From NCBI RefSeq assembly GCF_001514115.1, contig NZ_KQ948465.1:81562-145561 (forward strand): DNA of 64,000 bases, read 5' to 3'. Below the pieces are notes generated by a model that was not told the origin of the DNA, did not search any database, and saw nothing but the letters and a program-made list of their open reading frames with translations. Below, in pieces: positions 7,503 to 15,630 of this stretch. The position numbers and the translations under genes are program-made. This stretch comes from Streptomyces olivochromogenes (GTDB taxonomy: Bacteria; Actinomycetota; Actinomycetes; Streptomycetales; Streptomycetaceae). Each line of letters starts with the position of its first letter. Position 1 is the stretch's first letter.

Positions 7503-9269
7503 ATGGACGCTCCGACCACCACGTCGGCCGACAACGGCACTTCCGGAGGCAATGGCGGGGGCGGCTGGTTCACGCCGCGCAAGGAACCACTGCCGTCCGA
7601 TGGGGAGAGAGAGCCCGCCGACGGCCGCCGTCTGGCAGCGATGCGCCCGGTCGGCCGACCCGCCGCGGGTCGGGGGACGACACAGCAGGAACGAATATCC
7701 TCCGCCGTGGAGGCAGAGCCGACTTCCCAGCAGGCCGCACCCACTGAGGTCCCACGCCCAGAGCCGGAGCCCGCCCACACATCCGCTCGGCCGTTGTCAG
7801 GTCCGGCCGGGCCCGACCACGGGCCTGCGCAGTCCGATGCCGGCCCGGAGCAGTCCGTGTTCGGACGGGAGTGGACGGATCCCGGGCGTGAGCAGTCCGG
7901 CCCTGGCCCGCAGCCGCGTGTACCCGCCCAGGGGCAGCGCCTTGCCGAGCCTCGCGTCCCGGTCCAGGAGCAGGGGTTCCGCGAGCCTCCTGTGCCCTTC
8001 GACGGGCCGCGGTTGTCTGAACCTCCCGCTCCCTTTGACAGGCCGCGGTCGCCCGAGCCTCCCGTATCCCTTCAGGCGCCCCCGCTGCCCGAGCCGGGAC
8101 CCTCCGGCCCGGAGCCGCGGATGCCCGCCCAGAGGTCCGCCCCCACTCCGCAGCCGTCTCCGGACGCCGTGCTCATCCGCCGGACCATGACCGAGGTCGG
8201 CCCCGTCGCCGACAAGGTCACTTCTTACTTCTACGCACTCCTCTTCGTGCGCCACCCGGATCTGCGGTCGCTGTTCCCCGCGGCGATGGACACCCAGCGA
8301 GACCGACTGCTCAAGGCGCTGCTGACCGCCGCCGAACACATCGACAACACCCCGGTTCTCGTCGATTACCTGCAGAACCTCGGCCGTGGCCACCGTAAGT
8401 ACGGCACCCGGCCCGAGCACTACCCGGCCGTCGGTGAGTGCCTCATCGGCTCGCTCAGCCGGTTCGCCTCGGCGATCTGGGACGCCGAGACCGAGGCGGC
8501 CTGGGTGCGCGCGTACACGACGATCTCCCAGGTGATGATCGACGCGGCGGCCGTGGACGAGTTGCGCGCCCCCGCCTGGTGGTACGCCGAAGTCGTCGCG
8601 CACGACCTCAGGACGCCGGACATCGCCGTCATCACGGTCCGCCCCGACCAGCCGTACCCCTTCCTCGCCGGGCAGTACACAAGCCTGGAGACGCCGTGGT
8701 GGCCGCGTATCTGGCGGCACTACTCCTTCGCCTCGGCGCCCCGGTCCGACGGACTGCTGTCGTTCCATGTGAAGGCGGTGCCGGCGGGCTGGGTCTCCAA
8801 CGCGCTGGTACACCGTGCCCGTCCCGGTGACATCATCCGGCTCGGGCCGCCGGCCGGATCGATGACCGTCGACCACACCACCGACAGCGGACTGCTCTGC
8901 CTCGGCGGCGGCACCGGCATCGCGCCCATCAAGGCGCTGGTCGAGGACGTAGCCGAGCATGGGGAGCGGCGGCCGGTCGAGGTCTTCTACGGTGCCCGCA
9001 CCGATCACGACCTGTACGACATCGACACGATGCTGCGGCTGCAGCAGAGCCACCCCTGGCTTGCCGTGCGCCCGGTCGTCGACCAGCGGGCGCATCTCCA
9101 TCTGCCCGACGCCGTACGCGAGTACGGCCCGTGGAACGAGTACGACGCCTATCTCTCGGGGCCACCCGGCATGATCCGCAGCGGGGTGGACGCTCTGAGG
9201 GAAGCGGGCATCCCGTCGGACCGCATACGCCACGACTCGGTCGAGGAACTCGTCGCGGCCGGGGACTGA
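7503..9269 (+). CDS. flavohemoprotein (globin-FAD-NAD) with long Pro-rich N-terminal extension
   Basis: This 588-residue protein combines a bacterial globin and a ferredoxin reductase-like module, as in Hmp nitric oxide dioxygenases that convert NO to nitrate using NAD(P)H and O2. Residues 1-215 are a low-complexity extension rich in Pro, Glu and Arg. The globin starts near residue 217, with the proximal histidine likely in LGRGHRKYG. The FAD motif RHYSFASAP and the NAD motif GGGTGIAPIKALVED follow. Classical Hmp is about 400 residues, so the extension is unusual. Start ATG 7503 follows GAGGCGAGG; an ATG at 7482 is also in frame. The role in NO or redox chemistry is inferred from family. Confidence 0.85.
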   Translation: MDAPTTTSADNGTSGGNGGGGWFTPRKEPLPSDGEREPADGRRLAAMRPVGRPAAGRGTTQQERISSAVEAEPTSQQAAPTEVPRPEPEPAHTSARPLSGPAGPDHGPAQSDAGPEQSVFGREWTDPGREQSGPGPQPRVPAQGQRLAEPRVPVQEQGFREPPVPFDGPRLSEPPAPFDRPRSPEPPVSLQAPPLPEPGPSGPEPRMPAQRSAPTPQPSPDAVLIRRTMTEVGPVADKVTSYFYALLFVRHPDLRSLFPAAMDTQRDRLLKALLTAAEHIDNTPVLVDYLQNLGRGHRKYGTRPEHYPAVGECLIGSLSRFASAIWDAETEAAWVRAYTTISQVMIDAAAVDELRAPAWWYAEVVAHDLRTPDIAVITVRPDQPYPFLAGQYTSLETPWWPRIWRHYSFASAPRSDGLLSFHVKAVPAGWVSNALVHRARPGDIIRLGPPAGSMTVDHTTDSGLLCLGGGTGIAPIKALVEDVAEHGERRPVEVFYGARTDHDLYDIDTMLRLQQSHPWLAVRPVVDQRAHLHLPDAVREYGPWNEYDAYLSGPPGMIRSGVDALREAGIPSDRIRHDSVEELVAAGD

Positions 9270-9315
9270 CCGGGCCCATCCGGCAGGCGGGGCCACGACC
9301 CCGGCCCGAAGAGCC

Positions 9316-9798
9316 TCAGCCCAGGTCCGGTGCGTGCATCGCCCGCACGCCTTCGATGTTCCCGTCGAGATAGTGCCGCAGGGACAGCGGTACGAGGTGG
9401 ACGGAGGCGATGCCGACCCGGGTGAACGGCACCCGCACGATCTCGTACTCGCCGCAGGGCTCGTCCACCTCGGGGCCGTGCCGCTGGGACGGATCCATGG
9501 ACTCCAGTCGGCAGACGAAGAAGTGCTGCACCTTCACGCCGGTGGCGCCGCCGTCATCACCGATGTGCTCGACGGTGTCGACGAAGCAGGGCACCACATC
9601 GGTGATCTTGGCGCCGAGTTCCTCGTGCACCTCGCGATGGAGTGCGTCGACGACAGTCGTGTCTTCCGGTTCGACCCCGCCACCCGGTGTCAGCCAGTAG
9701 GGATCGACGCCGGGTTTGGTGCGCTTGATCAAGATCAGGTCGTTGCCATCGAGCAGGACGGCGCGGGCGGTGCGCTTGACCACGGGTCGGACGGTCAT
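9316..9798 (-). CDS. NUDIX hydrolase
   Basis: This 160-residue protein has a complete Nudix box running from GGGVEPEDTTVVDALHREVH into EELGAKI, matching the pattern GX5EX7REUXEEXGU. Such enzymes hydrolyse nucleoside diphosphates linked to another moiety, using Mg2+ bound by the box glutamates. The N-terminus VKRTARAVLLDGNDLILIKR is typical for small Nudix proteins. The substrate cannot be predicted. A parS site lies just upstream of its ATG (9798), in the presumed promoter region. Confidence 0.92.
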   Translation of the reverse strand: MTVRPVVKRTARAVLLDGNDLILIKRTKPGVDPYWLTPGGGVEPEDTTVVDALHREVHEELGAKITDVVPCFVDTVEHIGDDGGATGVKVQHFFVCRLESMDPSQRHGPEVDEPCGEYEIVRVPFTRVGIASVHLVPLSLRHYLDGNIEGVRAMHAPDLG

Positions 9799-9819
9799 GG
9801 GAGAAATGTGGCCCGGCTG

Positions 9820-9833
9820 GTTCCACGTGAAAC
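9820..9833. other. parS site, GGAAC-type variant
   Basis: GTTCCACGTGAAAC is the reverse complement of GTTTCACGTGGAAC, a parS form common in Streptomyces with one change from the perfect palindrome. It lies 22 bases upstream of the NUDIX start codon. A GC-rich tract with repeated GGGAGGC elements follows to 9930. Confidence 0.88.
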
Positions 9834-9936
9834 ATCGCGGAGCCCCGAGGCACTCAGGAAGGGCCCAGAAAGCCCCCTGGGAGGCTCAGGGAGCCCTCCG
9901 GGAGGCCTAGGGAGTCACGGGAGGCCCGCGGGGGCA

Positions 9937-10842
9937 TCAGGACCAGTCGGCCGCGGCGTGGAGCAGCCGGTCGTGCGCCCGTGCGATGTGCGGCATGGCC
10001 AGCGTGCCGGTGCGGACCACCAGGAAGTACGTACGCAGCGGAGGCACCGCCGGGTCGAGAAGCGCGACCACCTCACCTCGTTCCAGGGCTCCGGCGCACA
10101 GATACCGGGGCAGCACCGCGAGGCCCGCGCCCGTGGCGGCGCAGGCGAGCACGGCGCGCAGATCGGGGACGACGACGGTGCCCGATGTGGCCGGGTGGGA
10201 GTCGAAGACGGATGCCCAGTAGCGGGCGACGAGCGGCAGCGACTCGTGCACTTCGACCACGGGGAAGTTCTCCAGGGCCGGCGAGCCCTTTCGGCGGAGC
10301 TTTCCGGCACCTACACGGGCGGCCCAGCGCGGGGCGGCGACCAGCACGTGCTCCTCGTCGCAGAGCGGAGTCGCGGTGAGCAGGGTGCCCCGGGGACGGG
10401 CCGTGGTGATGGCCAGATCATGATGTCCGGCGGCGAGCCCTTCCAGTGTCTCCTCGGCGTTGCCGAAGGAGGCACGCAGCGCGAAACCCTGGCCGTCCTC
10501 GCCCGTCAGCTCCGTGAGCGCGGGCAGCGCCCGCTCGGCGGTGAACTCCGGTGGCCCGGCCAGATGCAGGGTGCGCAGTGACGAGTCCTCGTCGAGTCCG
10601 GTCTCGGCGATCTCTATCAGGGCGTCGAGATGCGGCGCGGCCTTGTGGGCGAGCTCGTCACCGATCGTCGTGGGGGTCACCCCACGGGCCTGACGAAGAA
10701 AGAGCGGCCGCCCCAGCTGGCGCTCCAACGTGCGGATCTGTGAGGTGACGGCAGGCTGAGAGAGACCGAGCAGCGCGGCGGCGCGAGTGAAGGAACCGGC
10801 CCGATGCACGGTCACAAATGTGCGCAGCAGGGCCAAATCCAT
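9937..10842 (-). CDS. LysR family transcriptional regulator
   Basis: This 301-residue protein has a classic LysR N-terminal HTH (MDLALLRTFVTVHRAGSFTR, then SQPAVTSQIRTLERQLGRPL). An effector-binding periplasmic-protein-like domain follows. ATG 10842 is preceded by a GGGAGGGG ribosome site; 13 further in-frame residues upstream are unlikely. LysR proteins usually regulate a divergent gene, but the next gene upstream points the same way, so the target is unclear. The upstream gap has an AT-rich patch (about 10880-10905) that could hold its promoter and autoregulatory site. Confidence 0.93.
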   Translation of the reverse strand: MDLALLRTFVTVHRAGSFTRAAALLGLSQPAVTSQIRTLERQLGRPLFLRQARGVTPTTIGDELAHKAAPHLDALIEIAETGLDEDSSLRTLHLAGPPEFTAERALPALTELTGEDGQGFALRASFGNAEETLEGLAAGHHDLAITTARPRGTLLTATPLCDEEHVLVAAPRWAARVGAGKLRRKGSPALENFPVVEVHESLPLVARYWASVFDSHPATSGTVVVPDLRAVLACAATGAGLAVLPRYLCAGALERGEVVALLDPAVPPLRTYFLVVRTGTLAMPHIARAHDRLLHAAADWS

Positions 10843-10977
10843 GGTGCCCCTCCCCTCCCAGCACCCCCGACCGAGCCCCAACTATAAATAAGTCGATAGG
10901 TCTCTGTCGCTACTGTGATTGGACACTGACACAGAGTCAACTAGCCTTGTTCGCGCGGTTCTTCGCGCACAGAACCG

Positions 10978-11016
10978 GGACGGTCCGAGCCACGAGGGGG
11001 GAGGCTCGGACCGTCC
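10978..11016 (-). terminator. hairpin terminator after the trans-sulfuration gene
   Basis: A perfect 14-bp stem (10978-10991 with 11003-11016) and an 11-base loop lie 76 bases past the stop codon of the minus-strand PLP enzyme gene. It probably ends the three-gene operon reading leftwards. Confidence 0.8.
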
Positions 11017-11091
11017 GTCGTGCGTAGCGAGGTACCAAGCGGACAGCCTGGATGTATGCCGCAGGATACTCACCGGTCGTTCAGGGAGGGG

Positions 11092-12237
11092 TCACTCCGC
11101 GGATTCGTCGAGCGCGCGCAGTACGTCCGCTACCAGGTCCTCGGGGTCCTCGGCGCCGGCCGAGAAACGGATGAAGCCCTCCGGCACCGCGTCGCCGCCC
11201 CATCGGCCGCGCCGCTCGGCGGTGGACCGCACCCCGCCGAAACTCGTCGCGTCGTCCACCAGACGCAGCGAGTCGAGGAAACGGTCGGCACGCGCGCGCG
11301 TGGGCAGCGTGAAGGACACCACGCATCCGAAGCGCCGCATCTGCTGCGAGGCGATCTTGTGCGAGGGGTCGTCGGGCAGTCCCGGATAACGCAGCCCGGT
11401 CACCTCGGGCCGGCCGTGCAGCGCCTCGGCGATCACCAGGGCGTTGCCGTTCTGCCGGTCGGCACGCAGCTGGAGGGTGGCGAGGGAGCGATGGGCCAGC
11501 CAGGCCTCCATGGGGCCGGGAATCGCTCCGACGATCTTCCGCCAGCGCCGCACGGGCGCCATCAGGTCGGCGTCGAGCGCGGTGACGTATCCGAGGAGGA
11601 TGTCGCCGTGCCCGGTGAGCATCTTGGTGCCGCTGGCGACCGAGAAGTCGGCACCCAGCTCCAGCGGGCGCTGCCCGAGCGGGGTCGCCAGCGTGTTGTC
11701 GACCGCGACGAGCGTGCCCTGCGCGTGGGCCGCCGCGACAAGCCGTCGTACGTCGCAGACGTCGAGCCCCGGGTTCGACGGGGTCTCGATCCACAGCAGC
11801 TTCGCGCCGTCGAGCACCTCGAGCTGGGCGTCGCCGCCGGTCGGGGCGGTGCGTACCTCGATGCCGTACGCGGTGAGCTGCTCGCGCACCAGTGGCAGCA
11901 CCTGATAGCCGTCGACGGGCAGGACCACCACGTCTCCGGCCTTCAGCTGGGAGAAGAGCACCGCCGAGACGGCGGCCATCCCGGAGGGGAAGGCGAGCGT
12001 CGTGACACCGTCCTGCCCGGGCGCCTCCAACTCGCCGATGGCGCGCTCCAGGAGCGTCCAGGTCGGGTTCTCGTCACGACCGTAGGTGTACGGGCCGGTC
12101 GGATCGCCCGGCAGATGGAAGTGCGCGGCGAAGACCGGGCCCGGAAGCGTCGGCTCGTATTTGACGGGGTCGGGCAGCCCCGCCCGTACCGCTCGTGTGC
12201 CGTCGCCGCTTCCCGTGACGAAATCCCCTGACGTCAT
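11092..12237 (-). CDS. trans-sulfuration PLP enzyme (cystathionine gamma-synthase/lyase family)
   Basis: This 381-residue fold-type I PLP enzyme has a Schiff-base lysine in SVASGTKMLTGH near residue 204. The upstream Asp-Asn motif is AVDNTLATPL, and the early YTYGRDENPT segment is typical of the Cys/Met metabolism PLP family. Members interconvert cysteine, cystathionine, homocysteine or methionine by gamma- or beta-elimination or replacement; which reaction applies is uncertain. Its ATG overlaps the TGA of the upstream phosphatase gene by four bases, which indicates translational coupling in an operon of 13115 to 11092. Confidence 0.88.
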   Translation of the reverse strand: MTSGDFVTGSGDGTRAVRAGLPDPVKYEPTLPGPVFAAHFHLPGDPTGPYTYGRDENPTWTLLERAIGELEAPGQDGVTTLAFPSGMAAVSAVLFSQLKAGDVVVLPVDGYQVLPLVREQLTAYGIEVRTAPTGGDAQLEVLDGAKLLWIETPSNPGLDVCDVRRLVAAAHAQGTLVAVDNTLATPLGQRPLELGADFSVASGTKMLTGHGDILLGYVTALDADLMAPVRRWRKIVGAIPGPMEAWLAHRSLATLQLRADRQNGNALVIAEALHGRPEVTGLRYPGLPDDPSHKIASQQMRRFGCVVSFTLPTRARADRFLDSLRLVDDATSFGGVRSTAERRGRWGGDAVPEGFIRFSAGAEDPEDLVADVLRALDESAE

Positions 12238-12725
12238 GCTGCCCGTCCCTCCAGTTCTTGCTGTACAGCGGCGAGCAGTCCGGGGCTCGCCGCCTCCACC
12301 ATCTCAAGACATTCCTCGAAGCCGTCCATGGGTCCGTAATACGGATCCGGAACGTCCAGGTAGTCGCCCGCGTCGGGGTCGTACGACCGCAGCAGCCGGA
12401 CCTTCGCCGCGTCCTCGGGAGTGGGCGCGAGCTGACGCAGGGCTGTGAGGTGGCCGGAGTCGAGGGCGATCACGAGGTCGAGGCGGGAGAACCACGAGGC
12501 GTGGAACTGGCGGGCCGCATGGCCGCTCTCGTAGCCGGCCGCCTCCAGGACGGCGACGGTGCGCGAGTCCGCACCGTCGCCCTCGTGCCAGCCGCCCGTG
12601 CCCGCGCTGTCGACCTCTACCAGGCCGTCGAGTCCGGCTTCTTCTATGCGGGCACGGAAGGCGGACTCGGCCATCGGCGAGCGGCAGATGTTGCCGGTAC
12701 AGACGAAACAGACGCGATAGGACAT
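12234..12725 (-). CDS. low-molecular-weight protein-tyrosine phosphatase
   Basis: This 163-residue enzyme has the P-loop CTGNICRS with nucleophile Cys9 and Arg15, and the general acid loop DVPDPYYG. Both are diagnostic for LMW-PTPs. These cytoplasmic enzymes dephosphorylate phosphotyrosine; in Streptomyces relatives such as PtpA affect secondary metabolism. It is the middle gene of a tight operon: 9 bases after the four-TM protein gene and overlapping the PLP enzyme gene by ATGA. No partner tyrosine kinase is visible nearby. Confidence 0.95.
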   Translation of the reverse strand: MSYRVCFVCTGNICRSPMAESAFRARIEEAGLDGLVEVDSAGTGGWHEGDGADSRTVAVLEAAGYESGHAARQFHASWFSRLDLVIALDSGHLTALRQLAPTPEDAAKVRLLRSYDPDAGDYLDVPDPYYGPMDGFEECLEMVEAASPGLLAAVQQELEGRAA

Positions 12726-12734
12726 CGGACGCTC

Positions 12735-13115
12735 TCAGTCCTCGCCGTCGGGCAGCACGACATTGAGCGCCCAGGACACGACCGAGATGATCAGGCCGCC
12801 CACTACGGCGGTCCAGAAGCCCTCCACATGGAAACTGAGGTCGAGCTTGCCGGCCAGCCACGAGGTGAGGAGCAGCATCAGGGCGTTGACCACGAGGGTG
12901 ATCAGGCCGAGCGTCAGAATGAAGAGCGGGAAGGTCAGCACCTTCACCACCGGCTTGACCAGGAAGTTCACCAGACCGAAGACCAGGGCGACCACCAGCA
13001 GCGTGCCGACCTTCTTGCCGGTGCTGGTCCCTGTCAGGGTGATCTTGTCGAGCAGCCACACCGCGACGGCCAGGGCCCCCGCGTTGGCGATCGTCTTGAC
13101 TACGAAATTCTTCAT
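12735..13115 (-). CDS. phage-holin-like four-TM membrane protein
   Basis: This 126-residue protein has about four hydrophobic segments with a central KVGTLLVVALVFGLVNFLVK and a C-terminal PDGED tail. It fits the mycobacterial four-TM phage-holin-superfamily proteins that are common and chromosomal in actinobacteria. There is no sign of a prophage, so it is probably an ordinary membrane protein of unknown role. It is the first gene of the operon with the tyrosine phosphatase and PLP enzyme genes, and is divergent from the cupin gene. Confidence 0.82.
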   Translation of the reverse strand: MKNFVVKTIANAGALAVAVWLLDKITLTGTSTGKKVGTLLVVALVFGLVNFLVKPVVKVLTFPLFILTLGLITLVVNALMLLLTSWLAGKLDLSFHVEGFWTAVVGGLIISVVSWALNVVLPDGED

Positions 13116-13196
13116 GTGTCTGATCGTGGCAGAAGAGATCGACTGGCGAGCAAGGCTGTGGACACAGCTTTCGGAGCACGGGAGTGGACGAGGGCG

Positions 13197-13514
13197 ATGA
13201 AGGCATTCCGGCTGGACGAACTGGAGGCGGAACGGGCCGCCAACGACGGCGCCTACCTACAGTTTCTGCGCGAACGGAACATGTCGGTCGGCCTGTATGC
13301 GCTCGACGCGGGCGAGCCCGACCCGCAGAAGCCGCACCAGCAGGACGAGGTGTACTTCGTCGTGAGCGGCCGCGCTTCGATCACGGTCGGCCTGGAGACC
13401 ACCCAGGTCGCACGCGGCAGCGTCGTCTACGTACCCGCGGGGGTCGCCCACAAGTTCCACCACGTCACCGAGGACCTGCGCGTTCTGGTGGTGTTCTCTC
13501 CGCCCGAGAGCTGA
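13197..13514 (+). CDS. cupin domain protein
   Basis: This 105-residue single-domain protein has a cupin core: QKPHQQDEVYFVVSGRASIT as motif 1 and PAGVAHKFHHV as motif 2. Histidines and a glutamate are suited to binding a metal. ATG 13197 follows GGACGAGGGCG. The frame stays open upstream, but that region is the shadow of the minus-strand operon. Small cupins have diverse roles (isomerase, dioxygenase, sensor), and nothing here specifies one. Confidence 0.85.
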   Translation: MKAFRLDELEAERAANDGAYLQFLRERNMSVGLYALDAGEPDPQKPHQQDEVYFVVSGRASITVGLETTQVARGSVVYVPAGVAHKFHHVTEDLRVLVVFSPPES

Positions 13515-13679
13515 CGGGGGCCTCAGGGTTCCCTAGGGGAACGGTCAGGGGAGGACAAGGGGTGCGGGGCCCCCGTCGGCCCCTTCGCGGCCCTAGCATC
13601 GAATGCAGGACATCACAGAACCCGGAATCAGAGTCCCGGACTTGGGGCCACGGGCGTAGAGAGGCTAAGGACAAGGGCG

Positions 13680-13892
13680 ATGCGAGAGATCTTCGGCGGG
13701 ATGCCGTGGTGGGTGAAGTGGATCGCGGTGCCGGTCATCGCTCTGGTCGTGTTCGGCACGGTGATAGTCAGCGTGCTCAGTGTGTTGATCGGCCTGCTTT
13801 TCAAGGTCCTGATCTTCGTCGCCCTCGTCGGCGGATTGATCTACGTAGTACGGAAGTTCATGTCGAGTTCGTCGTCGCGCAGCGGCTGGTGA
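13680..13892 (+). CDS. small two-TM membrane protein (DUF5326-like)
   Basis: This 70-residue protein has two hydrophobic stretches (about residues 12-35 and 38-60) and a basic Ser-rich C-terminus, KFMSSSSSRSGW. It resembles the conserved small Streptomyces membrane proteins annotated as DUF5326. Ribosome site AAGG precedes ATG 13680. Function is unknown. Confidence 0.8.
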   Translation: MREIFGGMPWWVKWIAVPVIALVVFGTVIVSVLSVLIGLLFKVLIFVALVGGLIYVVRKFMSSSSSRSGW

Positions 13893-14106
13893 GACACAAC
13901 CGGGTGAGTAACGGGTAACGGGCAGGTCAGGAAAGGGAACTCAAGGTTCCCTCGGCCGAGGGAAGTTTTCCGGCGAGGCCGTCTGCGTGCGGTGATGGGC
14001 GGTTACAGTCCGGAATTCCACGCGGGGCCGACCCCCGCGGGCAGCGCACAGCCCCCTCCCGTGTCCCCCCGCACGGGCGGTTCCCCTCGCGCTTCGGGAG
14101 TGCCCC

Positions 14107-15030
14107 TTGGCCACGGTTGACACCGCACCCGCACAATCACCCGCCCCACCCCTCCAGCGGTCCAGCGCTTCCGCGGGGACATGTCTCCCGCCCACCCAAC
14201 CGCGCACCTCGCCCGCCGAGGCGCGTACCCCCCTGCCGGAGGCACGCACTCCTCCCCTGGAAGCCGTCTCGCCGGAGCCGCATCCCACGACCCTGATCGG
14301 CTCCGTGCAGCGGGCGATGCGCCTGCTGGAGGCCGTTGCCGCGCGCGAGCACGGGGCGCCCGCGAAGCAGCTCGCCAGGGAGGCCGGGCTCGCGCTGCCG
14401 ACGGCCTACCACCTGCTGCGGACCCTGGTCCACGAGGGCTATCTCTGCCGTGACAAGGGGCTGTTCTTCCTCGGTGAGGCCGCCGAGCGGTTGGGCAGCA
14501 GCGGAGCGCAGCAGAAACGTCGCAGCACGGTGAGCGAGACGCTCGCCCAGTGGCGCGATTCGGTCGGTGCGCCCGTGTACTACGCGGTCTACCGTGACGG
14601 CGAGATCGAGGTCATGTGCGTCGCCGACACCCCAGGGAATCCGGCCGTGGAGGAGTGGGCGGACTTCCGGGAGACCGGACACGCCCATGCGATCGGCCAG
14701 TGTCTGCTGTCCCAGCTCGACGAGAAGGCCCGTCGGGATCATCTCGACCGCTACCCCGTGCAGTCGATCACTCCCTATACGGTGCGTGACAACGTCAGTC
14801 TGCTGCGGCGGCTGGAGCGGACGGGACGGATGGAGCCCGTCGTCGAGCGCCAGGAGTACGCGCTGGGCACGGTCTGCGCGGCCCTTCCCATCACGGTCGG
14901 CACAACTGCCGCCGCAATGGCCATTTCTCTCCCTCTTCACCAGGCCGATCGACTGCTGCCTGCGGCACGACAATTGCAAGGTGAGATCGGCAGACTACTG
15001 GGGACACTCTCGATCTCTATCAGCATCTGA
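14107..15030 (+). CDS. ssgR: SsgR, IclR-family regulator upstream of ssgA
   Basis: This IclR-type protein has a winged HTH (LARE..GLALPTAYHLLRTLVHEGYL) followed by an IclR effector domain. Its position directly upstream of ssgA identifies it as SsgR, the activator of ssgA in Streptomyces. The frame opens with TTG 14107, giving 307 residues. The first 60-70 are Pro/Ala/Thr-rich and unlike known SsgR proteins, so translation may really begin lower, for example at GTG in GSVQRAMRLLEA near base 14305. The identity is strong from context; the start is uncertain. Confidence 0.88.
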   Translation: MATVDTAPAQSPAPPLQRSSASAGTCLPPTQPRTSPAEARTPLPEARTPPLEAVSPEPHPTTLIGSVQRAMRLLEAVAAREHGAPAKQLAREAGLALPTAYHLLRTLVHEGYLCRDKGLFFLGEAAERLGSSGAQQKRRSTVSETLAQWRDSVGAPVYYAVYRDGEIEVMCVADTPGNPAVEEWADFRETGHAHAIGQCLLSQLDEKARRDHLDRYPVQSITPYTVRDNVSLLRRLERTGRMEPVVERQEYALGTVCAALPITVGTTAAAMAISLPLHQADRLLPAARQLQGEIGRLLGTLSISISI

Positions 15031-15041
15031 AAACTCACTCC

Positions 15042-15071
15042 TTGTGATCTCTTGTGTACGTTGAGCAATAT
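15042..15071 (+). promoter_or_regulatory. candidate ssgA promoter
   Basis: In the 99-base gap before ssgA, TTGTGA (15042-15047) and CAATAT (15066-15071) are separated by 18 bases in an unusually AT-rich tract. This is a plausible promoter that SsgR could activate. It is based on spacing and composition only. Confidence 0.45.
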
Positions 15072-15129
15072 TTCAGCAGAGTCAGGGGGATGATTCCTGG
15101 CCAGTCGACGGCAAACGACGGGGTAGGCG

Positions 15130-15567
15130 ATGCGCGAGTCGGTCCAGGCAGAGGTCATGATGAGCTTCCTCGTTTCGGAGGAGCTCTCTTTCCGCATTCC
15201 GGTGGAGCTGCGATACGAGACCTGTGATCCCTATGCCGTGCGGCTGACCTTCCACTTGCCCGGCGACGCGCCCGTGACCTGGGCGTTCGGGCGGGAGTTG
15301 CTGATCGACGGCGTGGGACGGCCGTGCGGTGACGGGGATGTGCACATCGCGCCCGCCGACCCGGAGGCGTTCGGTGAGGTGCTGATCCGGCTCCAGGTGG
15401 GTGGCGATCACGCGCTGTTCCGGTCCGGGGCGGCGCCGCTCGTCGCCTTCCTCGACCGCACGGACAAGCTGGTGCCGCTGGGGCAGGAGCGTTCCCTCGC
15501 GGACTTCGACGCCCATCTCGACGAGGCGCTGGACCGCATCCTGGCGGAGGAGCAGAGCGCGGGCTGA
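15130..15567 (+). CDS. ssgA: SsgA, SALP-family sporulation/cell-division activator
   Basis: This 145-residue protein matches the SsgA-like protein family closely: MRESVQAEVMMSFLVSEELS at the start, then FHLPGDAPVTWAFGRELL and PLVAFLDRTDKLVPLGQE. SsgA is Streptomyces-specific, localises to future septum and growth sites, and stimulates sporulation-type division, in part with SsgB in placing FtsZ. ATG 15130 is preceded by GGGGTAGGCG. The neighbouring ssgR gene encodes its activator. Confidence 0.96.
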   Translation: MRESVQAEVMMSFLVSEELSFRIPVELRYETCDPYAVRLTFHLPGDAPVTWAFGRELLIDGVGRPCGDGDVHIAPADPEAFGEVLIRLQVGGDHALFRSGAAPLVAFLDRTDKLVPLGQERSLADFDAHLDEALDRILAEEQSAG

Positions 15568-15630
15568 AGCCCCAGCACCCTCCAAGCGGAGTAACGCTTC
15601 CTCACCGGTGACGCGGGCGCGGGGGAGGCT

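Noticed and set aside
12735..13115. Prophage remnant suggested by the holin-like protein
   Set aside because: No other phage genes are present, and the family is chromosomal and widespread in actinobacteria.
13157..13165. TGTGGACAC as a DnaA box
   Set aside because: It deviates from the consensus, is isolated, and is part of a small GCTGTGGACACAGC dyad.
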